Below are positions 52,496-60,812 of a DNA stretch of 60,812 bases, piece after piece. How positions within the stretch are numbered: position 1 is the stretch's first letter; each line of letters opens with the position of its first letter. This DNA is from Desulfurococcaceae archaeon. GTDB taxonomy: Archaea > Thermoproteota > Thermoprotei_A > Sulfolobales > NBVN01. The notes under the pieces are model-generated. The model worked only from the letters and a program-made list of their open reading frames with translations. It searched no databases and was not told where the DNA came from. Location of the stretch: NCBI GenBank assembly GCA_020833415.1, contig JAJHQJ010000004.1, positions 1 through 60,812 on the forward strand, given 5' to 3'. Both the position numbers and the translations under genes were made by a program.

Positions 52496-54349
52496 ATGAA
52501 GGGTTGGTCGGGTAGGTACCTCTATATAGACCTAGCTTCACCCGATAAGCTGAAGTTCGTCAACATCCCGCAGGAGGATCTCGTGAAGTTCGTCGGTGGT
52601 AGGGGGCTAGCTGTTAAGCTTCTGTGGGACCTGAATAAGCCGGGGGTAGATCCCCTGACACCGGAGAACCACCTAATCCTTGCTGTGGGACCTCTAACCG
52701 GTTACCCACTACCGTCATCCGGGAAGATGGTCGTAGCTTCTAAGTCACCCCTTACGGGAGGCTATGGGGATGGTAACATAGGTACTAGAGCAGCAGTGGA
52801 GCTTAGGAGGTCGGGCTTCGACGCAGTAGTTATAAAGGGGAGGGCCCCCAAACCCTCTATCCTAGTCCTAGACCGCGGGAAGGTCAGTCTCGAGGATGGT
52901 AGTGAGTACTGGGGTCTTACGACGGATGAGACTGAGGTAAGACTTAAGAAGAGGTTTGGAGAGGACTCTGCAGTACTCTCGATAGGTCCTGCGGGGGAGA
53001 ATCTAGTTAGGTACGCGACTGTTATAAGTGAGTTCGGGAGGTCTGCCGGAAGACCCGGCATGGGGGCTGTAATGGGCTCTAAGAACCTAAAGGCTATCGT
53101 TATTAGGGGGCAGGAGGAGCCGGAGCCCTTCAATAGGGAGGAGTTGGTGAAGCTTGGTGCGGAGGCCTATAGGAAGGTTAAGGAGTCCCCGGGCTACGAG
53201 TTCTGGTGTAGGCAGGGTACTATGGCTACCATAGAGTGGTCTCAGAAGAACTCGTGCCTGCCGACGTATAACTTCAGTGAAGGGGTCTTCGACGCGTGGG
53301 AGAGTATAGACGGCTACATCATGGAGTCCATGAAGGTAAGGGTTAAGGCCTGTCCCTACTGCAACATGCCCTGCGGTAACGTAGTCAAGTACGTTACCTC
53401 TACAGATAAGGGTGAGGCAGAGCTGGACTACGAGAACGTAGCTATGCTAGGCTCTAACATAGGTCTAGCACCACTAAACAAGGTAGCCCACATAAACCTA
53501 ATGGCTGACCGCTACGGAATTGACACCATAAGCTTAGGCAACGTACTCGGGTACGTTATGGAGTTAAGCGAGAAGGGCCTGATCAGCGAGAGAGTGGAGT
53601 GGGGAGACTACTCCAAGATCAAGGAGCTAGTTGAGCAGATAGCCTACAGGAGAGGGTTCGGAGACCTACTAGCAGAGGGAGTAATGAGGATAGCTAGTAA
53701 GATAGGCGGGGATGCACCTAAGTACGCAGTCCACGTTAAGGGTCTCGAGGTCTCGGCATACGACTGTCACGCGGCTCCCGGCATGGCCCTAGCATACGCT
53801 ACCTCACCCATAGGGGCTCACCACAAGGACTCGTGGTTCATAGCTAGAGAGGTTAGGATGGGTAGGTTAGATTACCTGCCTGAGAAGGCTGAGGGGGTTG
53901 CGTGGCTACAGAACATAAGGGGAGGTATGTTCGAGTCCCTGACAACGTGCAGACTGCCGTGGGTAGAGGTAGGTCTAGACCTAGACTACTACCCGAAGCT
54001 CCTAACGGCTGCTACCGGGTACACATACACCTGGGAGGTAATCCATGAGGTCGCTAACAGGATTTACACCCTAATCAGAGCATTCTGGGTAAGGGAGTAC
54101 GCAGTAGCCGAGGTTAGGTGGACCTATGAGCAGGACCTACCGCCAGTAAAGTGGTTTACACAGCCTCTAACTAAAGGACCGTTTAAGGGAGTTAAGCTAG
54201 ACCTAGACAAGTACATGGTAATGCTCAGACACTACTACAAGGTAAGGGGTTGGAACGAGGACGGGGTACCTAAGGAGGAGACCCTGAGGAAGTTAGGTCT
54301 GGATTTCGCAATTGGTACCCTCAAGCAACTCGGAGTACAACTAAGCTAA
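52496..54349 (+). CDS. aor: Tungsten aldehyde ferredoxin oxidoreductase
   Basis: Oxidises aldehydes to carboxylates with ferredoxin. The [4Fe-4S] ligands are Cys286, Cys289, Cys293 (CPYCNMPC) and Cys485 (TTCRLP), and the tungstopterin-binding strings SGKMVVASKSPLTGGYGDGN and GMGAVMGSKNLKAIV are present. At 617 residues it fits the AOR family; the exact aldehyde specificity cannot be assigned. Two palindromic elements precede it. Dependence on the pterin cofactor makes tungsten uptake genes expected elsewhere. Confidence 0.94.
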   Translation: MKGWSGRYLYIDLASPDKLKFVNIPQEDLVKFVGGRGLAVKLLWDLNKPGVDPLTPENHLILAVGPLTGYPLPSSGKMVVASKSPLTGGYGDGNIGTRAAVELRRSGFDAVVIKGRAPKPSILVLDRGKVSLEDGSEYWGLTTDETEVRLKKRFGEDSAVLSIGPAGENLVRYATVISEFGRSAGRPGMGAVMGSKNLKAIVIRGQEEPEPFNREELVKLGAEAYRKVKESPGYEFWCRQGTMATIEWSQKNSCLPTYNFSEGVFDAWESIDGYIMESMKVRVKACPYCNMPCGNVVKYVTSTDKGEAELDYENVAMLGSNIGLAPLNKVAHINLMADRYGIDTISLGNVLGYVMELSEKGLISERVEWGDYSKIKELVEQIAYRRGFGDLLAEGVMRIASKIGGDAPKYAVHVKGLEVSAYDCHAAPGMALAYATSPIGAHHKDSWFIAREVRMGRLDYLPEKAEGVAWLQNIRGGMFESLTTCRLPWVEVGLDLDYYPKLLTAATGYTYTWEVIHEVANRIYTLIRAFWVREYAVAEVRWTYEQDLPPVKWFTQPLTKGPFKGVKLDLDKYMVMLRHYYKVRGWNEDGVPKEETLRKLGLDFAIGTLKQLGVQLS

Positions 54350-54405
54350 AGCAACTTCCTCTTTTAATTAGCTCTAGTCCTAGCTTCTACCTAGGCTAAC
54401 CAAGT

Positions 54406-55554
54406 CTAAAGCGGTAGTATGTCGGGTGGGGCTATCTTTGAGAGGTTTCTGAAGGCTCTAACCTTATCTCTCTCCCCTAGCTCAGCCGCCCTTAAGATCT
54501 CGTAGAGCTCCCTAATTACCTCCTCAGCTAACTCCCTCTTTATAGGGTAGGGTATGCCGTCCTTACCGCCTATAGTAAATGAGTACTTGAATGGGCTGTA
54601 GACCTCCACATCCCTTAATGGTGGAGGTTCCCTGTATATCAACTCGGATATTAGTGCCAAGGCCCTTAAGGTCTCCGGACCTACGCGGGTCCTTAGGATA
54701 AGCTCCTGGAAGTTGCTTGGACTCGCCTCGTACGCCTCCTTAAGTACGGATAGGAGGTTCTGGGTTAGATTAACAGGTTTGTAATAAGGTAGGTCCCTTA
54801 GTATGGGTCTAGGTAGGTCGCCTACGAGGGGCTTATAACCCTTAATAGCCGCGTTAACTAGGGCTACGTACTTAGATATCTTCGCAACCCCCTCCTTAAC
54901 TACATCGACTATGACTTCCCTACTCTCTACCGACTCTCTAGCAGTTAGGTTAAGGGGTACAGTAGTCCTTTCGCAGAGGACACCGCTATGCGGTTCTAGG
55001 GTGATATCGTGTGGTTCAGTCTTAGTCCAGGCTAGGTGGTACCTACGGGCTAGTCTCTCGCTTAAGTTCATACCCTGCTGTATAACTACCCACCTACCAC
55101 TCTCGTCGAAGAACACCACGTGGTGGTAGAGGGTGAACCCGTCTTGAAGTAGTGCCGAGTCGGCCTTAGCTGTGAGCTTAGATACTGTAGCCAGTTCCCT
55201 GGTTTTCCCGTAGTCTATGATCCCGAGCTCAGCTAGCTCCTCCAACTCCTTCGGGACGTACTTAGAGTACCTCCCCTTACCACCTACAGCAAGAACCCCT
55301 AAGTTCTCCTCGCGTAGGATCTCCTTTAGAACAGCTGTCGTTACCGTAGTTGATCCACTACTATCCCAGTCCATACCTATAGTGTTGTTTAGTGCCTGAA
55401 ACCAGAGGGGGTTTGATAGCCTCTCAAGAAGTTTTGTGGTACCCATCTCTTGGACTACCAGCTTAACGATCGCCCTAGCCATTCTCTTCATTATACCGTA
55501 AATCCACGGCGGTACGTGACCGTAGTGGAGCGGTAGGTCAGCTACTCCCGACAT
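54406..55554 (-). CDS. DUF763 family protein
   Basis: A 382-residue protein with the DUF763 signature: ADLPLHYGHVPPWIYGIMKRM at the N-terminus, LSNPLWFQALNNTIGMDWDSSG, and LAVGGKGRYSKYVPKEL. Such proteins are conserved in thermophilic archaea; no function is established. It overlaps the NfeD gene by 17 bases and follows it in the transcript. Confidence 0.9.
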   Translation of the reverse strand: MSGVADLPLHYGHVPPWIYGIMKRMARAIVKLVVQEMGTTKLLERLSNPLWFQALNNTIGMDWDSSGSTTVTTAVLKEILREENLGVLAVGGKGRYSKYVPKELEELAELGIIDYGKTRELATVSKLTAKADSALLQDGFTLYHHVVFFDESGRWVVIQQGMNLSERLARRYHLAWTKTEPHDITLEPHSGVLCERTTVPLNLTARESVESREVIVDVVKEGVAKISKYVALVNAAIKGYKPLVGDLPRPILRDLPYYKPVNLTQNLLSVLKEAYEASPSNFQELILRTRVGPETLRALALISELIYREPPPLRDVEVYSPFKYSFTIGGKDGIPYPIKRELAEEVIRELYEILRAAELGERDKVRAFRNLSKIAPPDILPL

Positions 55555-56869
55555 ACTTCCTCACTACGAGGACCCTGTCTCTACGTTCTACCACTACAAC
55601 TAGAGAACCCGCATCTACGTCATCTAATGAGGTAGCCCTCCAGTACTCACCTTCAACTACTACGAAGCCTGTAGCACCGGCCGGTATACTATCAACTGCT
55701 CTACCAACCTTACCGGCGAGCTCGAAGAGCTCAACCCTCCTTCTCTTAGCTTGAATAACCTTATACACTATGAAGCCGGTTAGTAGCCCGAGGGTCGCTC
55801 CCAACCCTATGGCGACGTACCTAGAGACCTCCAGTAGGGTAGCACCAGGTGCTATGTACGTAGGTCCCCCTGTCGGTAGTAGTGCAAAGCCTGTTGCGAG
55901 CATGACTATCCCGGCAATACCTAAAGCCCCAAACCCGGGAGTTAGGAAGAGTTCTACAGAGAGTAGTGCGGCACCTACAAGTACTAGGAATATTGAGATG
56001 AGGTTGGGGCTGAAGCCTGAACCCACAAGCCCTAGGGCTAGGAATACTAGAGCTAGTGGTAACGCCTCGAACCTTCCCGAGGCTATCGTGAATATCGTAG
56101 CCATGATTCCTATGGTCATCAGGACGCTGGATAGGAGGGTATTAGACAGTAGTGAGATAAACCTAGACCTAATACTGCAGGAGTACCCCTCTAGTCCTAT
56201 GTCTGAGAACCTATAGACTACTTCATCTATAGTAACGTTTCTACCTCTTAGAGTACCTAGTAAGCTTTGCAGGTTCTCTACAACGCCATCAGCAATGCCT
56301 TTCCTAACAGCCTCGTATGCTGTTAGGACTAAGTTCGATGTTACGAAGAGTCTTACAGCTGTAGTATTCCTATTTCTAAGCCTAGCGTAGAACTCGGCTT
56401 TCTCAATTATCGGGTTGATTACCTTTGAGTCGTTTATCGGTACGTAGCGTCCGGTTAGTGGGTCTATGCTTACCGGTTGCATAGCACCTATGGTTGCTAT
56501 AGGTGAGAGGTATAGGTAGTGAGCAGGCAGCGAGATTAGGGTTCCAGCGCTAAATGCCTTACCACCGGATACGTAGACTACTACGGGTACCTTAGCTGTA
56601 GCTATGGTATCGGCTATGGTAAAGGCGGCGTCGAGGTAACCCCCATAGGTCTCCAGTTCTATGAGTACTGCTACCCTAGTAGACTCAGCGTACCTCACTG
56701 CATCAACAATACACTCAGCAACTCCGGCATCTATAACGTCCCAGGGTGGTACTATCCTAACATAGAGAGCTCTACTTACACTTACTGAGCTCTCTACTGC
56801 GTAGAGGTTCAAAATAGGGGTTAGTAGGATTAGTGTAAGTACCAGTAGGGTGGTTAGACCCCTACGCAT
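55538..56869 (-). CDS. NfeD-type membrane serine protease
   Basis: ClpP-class membrane protease (1510-N type) that usually cleaves the C-terminus of its stomatin partner. A signal/anchor segment (1-22) is followed by the protease domain with nucleophile Ser107 in KAFSAGTLISLP and candidate Lys149. Then come four or five membrane helices (about 225-345) and a C-terminal NfeD OB-type domain (AGATGFVVVEGEYWRATSLDD). Its start codon abuts the slipin gene (shared base 56869). Confidence 0.92.
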   Translation of the reverse strand: MRRGLTTLLVLTLILLTPILNLYAVESSVSVSRALYVRIVPPWDVIDAGVAECIVDAVRYAESTRVAVLIELETYGGYLDAAFTIADTIATAKVPVVVYVSGGKAFSAGTLISLPAHYLYLSPIATIGAMQPVSIDPLTGRYVPINDSKVINPIIEKAEFYARLRNRNTTAVRLFVTSNLVLTAYEAVRKGIADGVVENLQSLLGTLRGRNVTIDEVVYRFSDIGLEGYSCSIRSRFISLLSNTLLSSVLMTIGIMATIFTIASGRFEALPLALVFLALGLVGSGFSPNLISIFLVLVGAALLSVELFLTPGFGALGIAGIVMLATGFALLPTGGPTYIAPGATLLEVSRYVAIGLGATLGLLTGFIVYKVIQAKRRRVELFELAGKVGRAVDSIPAGATGFVVVEGEYWRATSLDDVDAGSLVVVVERRDRVLVVRKYVGSS

Positions 56870-57657
56870 TACTTACCAGCCTGCGTACCCTGCCGAGTTA
56901 CTGCTGTAGAGGCTGCGATAGCCGTACCTAGAACTGAGGAGGTTTCGGTTACTATTATGAGGTTCTTCTCCCTAGCTATCTCCACGAGGGTCTGAAGCTC
57001 TCTCAGTCTGAGGGCCTTCGGGTTCTCCTCGTAGGTCTGCGCGGCCTCTGCTAGTATCCTAGCAGCCTGCCTCTCGGCCTCTGCCTGGATTATCCTAGCC
57101 CTCCTTAACCTCTCAGCCTCTGCCTGAGTAGCCATAGCTCTAACCATGCTCTCAGGTAGTTCAACGGACTTTAGGGTTACGGCAACGACCTTAACGCCCC
57201 AGGGGGCCGTTAACTCCTCTATTATACTCTGGATCCTCTTGTTTATTTCGTCACGCTTAGTTAGGAGGTCGTCTAGCTCTACCTGACCTACTACGTCTCT
57301 CAGTACTGTCTGGGCCATTAGAGATACTGCGTACATATAGTTAGATACCTTAGTAATAGCCTTAACGGGGTCCTCGACTCTGAAGTATATTACAGCGTCA
57401 ACCTTAACGCTTACGTTATCCCTAGTTATTATCTCCTGCTTAGGGACGTCTATAGTCATTACCCTGAGGTCTACCTTAGCTAGGGAGTCTATGAATGGTA
57501 TTATGAAGAAGAGCCCGGGGCCTCTAGCCCCTACAAGCCTGCCCAACCTAAAGAGGACCCCCCTCTCGTACTCCTTCAGTACCTTTATACTGGAGGCTAG
57601 TAGGGGTATTACTATGAAGAGCACGAGTAGGATCAATATGATCGTAGCTATATCCAT
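56869..57657 (-). CDS. SPFH/stomatin (slipin) membrane protein
   Basis: Membrane scaffold that oligomerises in lipid domains. An N-terminal helix (residues 1-20) precedes the band 7 domain with KEYERGVLFRLGRLVGARGPGLFFIIP and VAVTLKSVELPESMVRAMATQAEAERLRRARII, followed by an Ala/Glu-rich coiled coil. Its partner protease NfeD lies immediately downstream. The last ~20 residues (Thr/Ala-rich) are a likely protease cleavage site. Confidence 0.94.
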   Translation of the reverse strand: MDIATIILILLVLFIVIPLLASSIKVLKEYERGVLFRLGRLVGARGPGLFFIIPFIDSLAKVDLRVMTIDVPKQEIITRDNVSVKVDAVIYFRVEDPVKAITKVSNYMYAVSLMAQTVLRDVVGQVELDDLLTKRDEINKRIQSIIEELTAPWGVKVVAVTLKSVELPESMVRAMATQAEAERLRRARIIQAEAERQAARILAEAAQTYEENPKALRLRELQTLVEIAREKNLIIVTETSSVLGTAIAASTAVTRQGTQAGK

Positions 57658-57725
57658 TTACCCACCACCCAGGATACGCTCAGGTAGCTTAAAAACGCCC
57701 TAATATGTACCCGAGACCCTAAGCT

Positions 57726-59009
57726 CTAGGGTGTCCAGAAGTACTTAATGTACGATATGTAGTAACCTGCAACTATGGCAGTACCTATAACCCCAGCTAC
57801 GTTAGGTCCTAGGGCGTGGAAGAGTACGTAGACCCCGGGTTTAACTAGCTGAGCCTCTCTCTGGGCTACTCTAGCAGATATCGGAACAGCTGAGACCCCG
57901 GCACACCCTATAACGGGGTTAACCCTACCCCTGGTTGCGAAGTAGAGAACCCACGCAAACAGCACCCCTCCTACCGTAGAGACTACGAAGGCTACTAGAC
58001 CCAGGGCTAGTATGGTGAACGCCATGACTATGAAGCCCATGTAGGCTTCGGCCGTCCTTACAGCTACGTACTGACCTAGATAATCGTAGGAGAGGGTTGC
58101 TCCAACACCCAGCATCGTGAGTATCGTAGCTATATCGAGGAGTGGCTCGGCCATGGTCTTGAAGTACCTCTCTAGCTCGCTAAACTTACTTGCTAGCTCC
58201 CTAGCTAGGTTACCTAGGGCTACTGCTGCAACGAGTGGGAAGCCCGCGGGGACTAACGCACCTACTAGAACTAGCGTAGCTACCCAGAAGATTAATATGT
58301 GTGTAATCGTTATATTGGTGGACGGCTTCGGCATCTCTATAGCTCTATACTTCCTAGGGACGAGGGCCCTAACAATAGGGGGCTGGATTACCGGTACTAG
58401 GGCTATGTAGCTGTAGATAGCTATAGTTAGAGGTCCGAGTAGGTGGGGGGCTATGTTAACGGCTGTGTAGATGGTTGTAGGACCGTCAGCTCCACCCACT
58501 ATGCCTATAGCCATAGCCTCATTTAACTTGAAGCCGAGCGTTAGAGCTAGGAGCGTAACAGCAGTTATCCCGAGCTGGGCGGCGGAGCCTATTAAAGCAC
58601 CGATTGGGAAGGCTAAGAAGGCCCTGAAGTCGGAGAGGGCTCCTATACCAGTGAATATGAGTATTGGTCCTACCTCACTCCTCACTACTAGGTGGTTGAT
58701 CCACCCTAGAAGTGATGTGGACTCAGGGGTACACACTCTGGTGAAGTTACCGAAGTTTATAACATTGACTAGCCCTATGAAGCCCTTAAAACTCTCTGGT
58801 AGACTCCCTACATAGTCGTTACAGACATAGCTAGCTAGGTGTAGTCCTGGAACGTTAGCTAGGACCATGCCCAGGCCTATAGGTATCATCAGGAGAGGTT
58901 CAACACCCCTTCTAATAGCTAGGTAGAGAAGTACTGAGCCCCAGGCTATGAAGATCAGCCTTACCCCCAGCTCAGTAGGATCCCCGAAGTACAGTCCAGG
59001 CAGTAGCAT
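57726..59009 (-). CDS. oadB: OadB-type sodium-translocating decarboxylase beta subunit
   Basis: Membrane carrier subunit of a sodium-pumping carboxylic-acid decarboxylase. The signature GGADGPTTIYTAV has the key Asp (about residue 188 of the longest frame), and the conserved C-terminal CAGVSAVPISARVAQ... HALGPNVAG is present. About ten membrane helices. The open frame reaches TTG 59048, but a TATA box at about 59051-59060 indicates a start around 59029, so TTG 59021 or ATG 59009 is more likely; I used 59009. No alpha or gamma subunit is visible nearby. Confidence 0.92.
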   Translation of the reverse strand: MLLPGLYFGDPTELGVRLIFIAWGSVLLYLAIRRGVEPLLMIPIGLGMVLANVPGLHLASYVCNDYVGSLPESFKGFIGLVNVINFGNFTRVCTPESTSLLGWINHLVVRSEVGPILIFTGIGALSDFRAFLAFPIGALIGSAAQLGITAVTLLALTLGFKLNEAMAIGIVGGADGPTTIYTAVNIAPHLLGPLTIAIYSYIALVPVIQPPIVRALVPRKYRAIEMPKPSTNITITHILIFWVATLVLVGALVPAGFPLVAAVALGNLARELASKFSELERYFKTMAEPLLDIATILTMLGVGATLSYDYLGQYVAVRTAEAYMGFIVMAFTILALGLVAFVVSTVGGVLFAWVLYFATRGRVNPVIGCAGVSAVPISARVAQREAQLVKPGVYVLFHALGPNVAGVIGTAIVAGYYISYIKYFWTP

Positions 59010-59096
59010 ACTTACGTCCAAGGTCCTTACCGGGAGTAAATAGGGCAACCAGATATAAGCTTTAGTACATCTGTCCTACTGCAAGTGCAAGTGATT

Positions 59097-59108
59097 CAGT
59101 AAATACTG
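59097..59108. promoter_or_regulatory. CAGTAAATACTG element upstream of oadB
   Basis: Palindromic element (5-bp arms CAGTA/TACTG with AA centre) followed by TAG, about 42 bases upstream of the oadB TATA box. It shares CAGTAAWTACTGTA with the aor operator at 52444. Just before it is a direct repeat GCAAGTGCAAGTG. Confidence 0.5.
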
Positions 59109-59156
59109 TAGTCAGTTATGTCTTTTGTAAGATCGTGATCACCCTGTGTGCAGAGT

Positions 59157-59234
59157 TGGTGGGCCCGCGGGGATTTGAACCCCGGACCTCCCGGTTATCA
59201 GCCGGGCGCTCTGACCGGGCTAAGCTACGGGCCC
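59157..59234 (-). tRNA. tRNA-Ile (GAT)
   Basis: On the minus strand the acceptor GGGCCCG pairs with CGGGCCC, the anticodon loop is CTGATAA with anticodon GAT, the T loop has GTTCAAATC, and the discriminator A is followed by an encoded CCA (59159-59157). No intron. A TATA box (GTTTATAAG, 59258-59266, minus) is about 28 bases upstream. Confidence 0.95.
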
Positions 59235-59343
59235 CGGAGGTTTCTTACCACCGGAGACTTATAAACTTAATAGCGAGGGCTTAAGGACCTATGGATTCTA
59301 ATACTTTTATGCTCGACTTAGGCTCTAGTTTAGGTGTTAAGAC

Positions 59344-60384
59344 TTGAGGAGAAGTGACCTAAGGCTACTAGCTGTCCTAACCCTAATACTCGTAGCTACC
59401 TCCATAAGTTTAACTAGGTCTCAACCTCTTCATACACTAGGTAGTAAGGTAGCCGAGCTGAGATTTCCCGATCCCGAGGGGGACTCCAATGGAACGGGGG
59501 ATTACTACTATAGTGGGGCCGGGGATGTTTACAGACCCGAGTACTTCGACTTACTGGAGTTCTACGCCTTAGTAGGTAGTACTGAGGTAATATTTGCAAC
59601 TAAGTTTAAGGACCTGGGAAATCCGCTTAAAGCGCCTTTAGGGTTTTCACCTCAGGTAGTACATATTTACGTAGTCGATGACGGGTGCAGCCCTAGGAGA
59701 GTGGAGACTCTAGGGTTAAACGTAAAGCTTAGGGCTGTTGATGCCTGGTGCTTTGTCGTAGTTATAGCTCCAGGTCTAGGTGAGCAGATACCTCAGTTGG
59801 TCTACGCCAACGGTACGGTTATCCCCATAAGCGATATTCGTGTAGAGAATAGGACGGTCTATGTCAGAATTCCGCGGGACCTCCTACAGGGGGTGGAGGT
59901 TGATCTAAGTAGGTGGAGGTACCTAGTAGCCGTAACGGCCTATGATCCTAACTCCCCCGATGGCTTAATAGAGGTAGTACCCGAGGGTGGGGTATCCCCA
60001 GTAGTATCACGTACAGCAGATAACGTAACTAGGAAAATACTTCCAAGAGTTCTCGATATCCTAGCGGAGAGTAAAGAAGATCAGTACCGCATGCTTAGGA
60101 CGTACTCTAGGGAGTACGGGGACATAGCTACCGTCGCAGCCTACCCCTACCTGCAGGGTTATCAACTCCCAGCTGAGAGAACCGTAGTTGAGGTAGTTAC
60201 CTACACAGTGATCAGTACGGTAACTAAGACCTTCGCCAAAGTCTACCCTATACCGAACGTAACTGCGACCGTAGTTGAGAGTATTCAAGTACCTAGGTAC
60301 GGCGTTGAGCTATACTCTCTAGCAGCACTCTCAGTAGTCCTAACAATAGCCCTCGCATTAGTACTTAGGAGAGTTAAGCTTTAG
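59344..60384 (+). CDS. Secreted, C-terminally anchored protein with glucodextranase-C-like domain
   Basis: Starts at TTG with a basic N-terminus and a hydrophobic signal peptide (residues 5-25). The following region, LRFPDPEGDSNGTGDYYYSG, FDLLEFYALVGSTEVIFATKF, and LGFSPQVVHIYVVDDG, matches the C-terminal binding module seen in glucodextranase and pullulanase-type S-layer proteins (Pfam Glucodextran_C group). A Thr/Val-rich stalk and C-terminal helix (about 320-345) with a basic tail anchor it to the membrane. A surface or sugar-binding role is likely; there is no catalytic domain. Confidence 0.75.
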   Translation: MRRSDLRLLAVLTLILVATSISLTRSQPLHTLGSKVAELRFPDPEGDSNGTGDYYYSGAGDVYRPEYFDLLEFYALVGSTEVIFATKFKDLGNPLKAPLGFSPQVVHIYVVDDGCSPRRVETLGLNVKLRAVDAWCFVVVIAPGLGEQIPQLVYANGTVIPISDIRVENRTVYVRIPRDLLQGVEVDLSRWRYLVAVTAYDPNSPDGLIEVVPEGGVSPVVSRTADNVTRKILPRVLDILAESKEDQYRMLRTYSREYGDIATVAAYPYLQGYQLPAERTVVEVVTYTVISTVTKTFAKVYPIPNVTATVVESIQVPRYGVELYSLAALSVVLTIALALVLRRVKL

Positions 60385-60707
60385 GGCTGTTTAGGTCTTC
60401 ATAATCATTTATTGTACTCGTATTTATTGATGTTTAAGATCTCTCAGGGCTATTAGGTATGCTGATGCCGTGAGAAAGTCTATAAGTTCTCAGAGCTTGT
60501 ACGATGCCCCCGGGTTTCCGAGAACCGTAGGGTGGTGAGTCATTGGGTGACCGGTGGTGAGTTACTACTGTAAAGGGGTTCGGGGAGACTGTTGAGAGGT
60601 GGGTGGTAAGGGACCTCGCTTGTGAGTATGAGAGGCCGTAAAAAGCTGTCTATCGAGAAACGATAAGTTTATAAACTCCCTCCGTGGAGTATTCGTAGGG
60701 TAAGGTA
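60385..60707. other. Gene-free interval upstream of S30e
   Basis: No supported gene. Region 60470-60650 is more structured than its surroundings, with a short hairpin TGAGAA-N-TTCTCA (about 60471-60496) and repeated GGTGGTGAG/GGGTGG motifs, but I see no box C/D, RNase P or SRP landmark. A 27-codon frame (ending at TAA near 60640) reads VKGFGETVERWVVRDLACEY and could be a relic of a coding gene. The S30e promoter is at its right end. Confidence 0.35.
60667..60676 (+). promoter_or_regulatory. TATA box of S30e
   Basis: GTTTATAAAC, a perfect palindrome preceded by an A/G-rich BRE (GAGAAACGATAA). It would initiate about 10 bases before the GTG at 60708. Confidence 0.6.
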
Positions 60708-60812
60708 GTGCCTACACACGGGTCCATGACTAAGGCTGGTAAGGTTAGAAGTGCTACACCTAAGATTCCGCCGAAGCCTAAGAGGAACCTACCTCCAAGA
60801 CAGAGGAATAGG
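60708..60812 (+). CDS. rps30e: 30S ribosomal protein S30e (partial)
   Basis: GTG start at 60708 gives [20 protein letters not shown] then [15 protein letters not shown], matching archaeal S30e. The window ends within the gene (35 codons shown), and the family is about 55-60 residues. A strong TATA box lies about 35 bases upstream. This short gene cannot be detected by length filters. Confidence 0.92.
   Translation, partial: MPTHGSMTKAGKVRSATPKIPPKPKRNLPPRQRNR

Noticed and set aside
60540-60640. 27-codon frame VKGFGETVERWVVRDLACEY as a gene
   Set aside because: Too short and without a start codon in a good context; only noted as a possible relic.

Overview
The window looks like the chromosome of a hyperthermophilic archaeon of the Thermoproteota (Crenarchaeota), most likely near Desulfurococcales. 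The evidence is a complete cdvABC (ESCRT-type) division operon, the archaeal ribosomal proteins L40e, L7Ae and S30e, eIF5A, SRP54, Pus10, bifunctional FBP aldolase/phosphatase, a nine-gene archaeal-type ATP synthase operon, many TTG and GTG starts, TATA boxes about 25-30 nt before starts with very short leaders, and a BHB-type tRNA intron. Most of the window is dense housekeeping sequence; the accessory signals sit in a handful of gene-free islands.

Layout. 1-2.5 kb: end of a membrane protein with an apparent frameshift, Nog1-like GTPase, MJ1316-domain protein, DUF3467-like protein. 2.5-4.5 kb: gluconeogenic FBP aldolase/phosphatase and triosephosphate isomerase. 4.4-12.9 kb (minus): A-type ATP synthase in transcription order H-I-K-E-C-F-A-B-D. 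13-19 kb (minus): UPF0216 protein, class II ribonucleotide reductase, then cdvC, cdvB and cdvA (transcribed A to C). 19-26 kb (plus): class V aminotransferase, D-aminoacylase-like amidohydrolase, AMMECR1 protein, two poorly known small proteins, L40e (minus), an RNA-binding protein and AspRS. 26-31 kb: threonine dehydratase, a GlcNAc-1-P transferase-like membrane enzyme, and a pterin (methanopterin-type) cluster of RFAP synthase, MptE and DUF447. 31-34.4 kb: OPT-like transporter and a partner membrane protein. 34.7 kb: tRNA-Glu with intron. 34.8-38 kb (minus): UPRT, nicotinate PRT, glyoxylate reductase. 38-45 kb: L7Ae, GluRS, DUF2118, prenyl synthase, Pus10, SRP54, eIF5A, tRNA-Asp. 45.8-50.4 kb: small ORF with operator, nucleoside phosphorylase, nucleotidyltransferase, NOL1/NOP2 methylase, ferredoxin and KaiC-like ATPase. 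50.4-55.5 kb: two small membrane ORFs (one lacking any standard start codon), SAM hydrolase, RpiB-like isomerase, aldehyde ferredoxin oxidoreductase, DUF763. 55.5-59 kb: NfeD protease, stomatin, OadB-type sodium pump subunit. Then tRNA-Ile, a secreted beta-rich protein and the start of S30e.

Themes. The c-ring subunit of the ATP synthase keeps the residues that bind sodium in Enterococcus hirae NtpK, and the window also encodes an OadB-type sodium-pump subunit, so sodium bioenergetics is a reasonable hypothesis. The aor and oadB upstream regions share a CAGTAAWTACTGTA palindrome, suggesting a common regulator. At least nine decayed copies of a G/C-rich hairpin with TnpB-tail-like flanks occur in the gene-free islands with no intact transposase; two of them supply or overlap host-gene stop codons. 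Two well-supported membrane-protein frames (31163 plus, 50872 minus) have no ATG, GTG or TTG at their 5' end, and both contain GTC inside an identical AGGTCTCGG context just after a promoter. The spliced tRNA-Glu and tRNA-Asp differ at only three bases.
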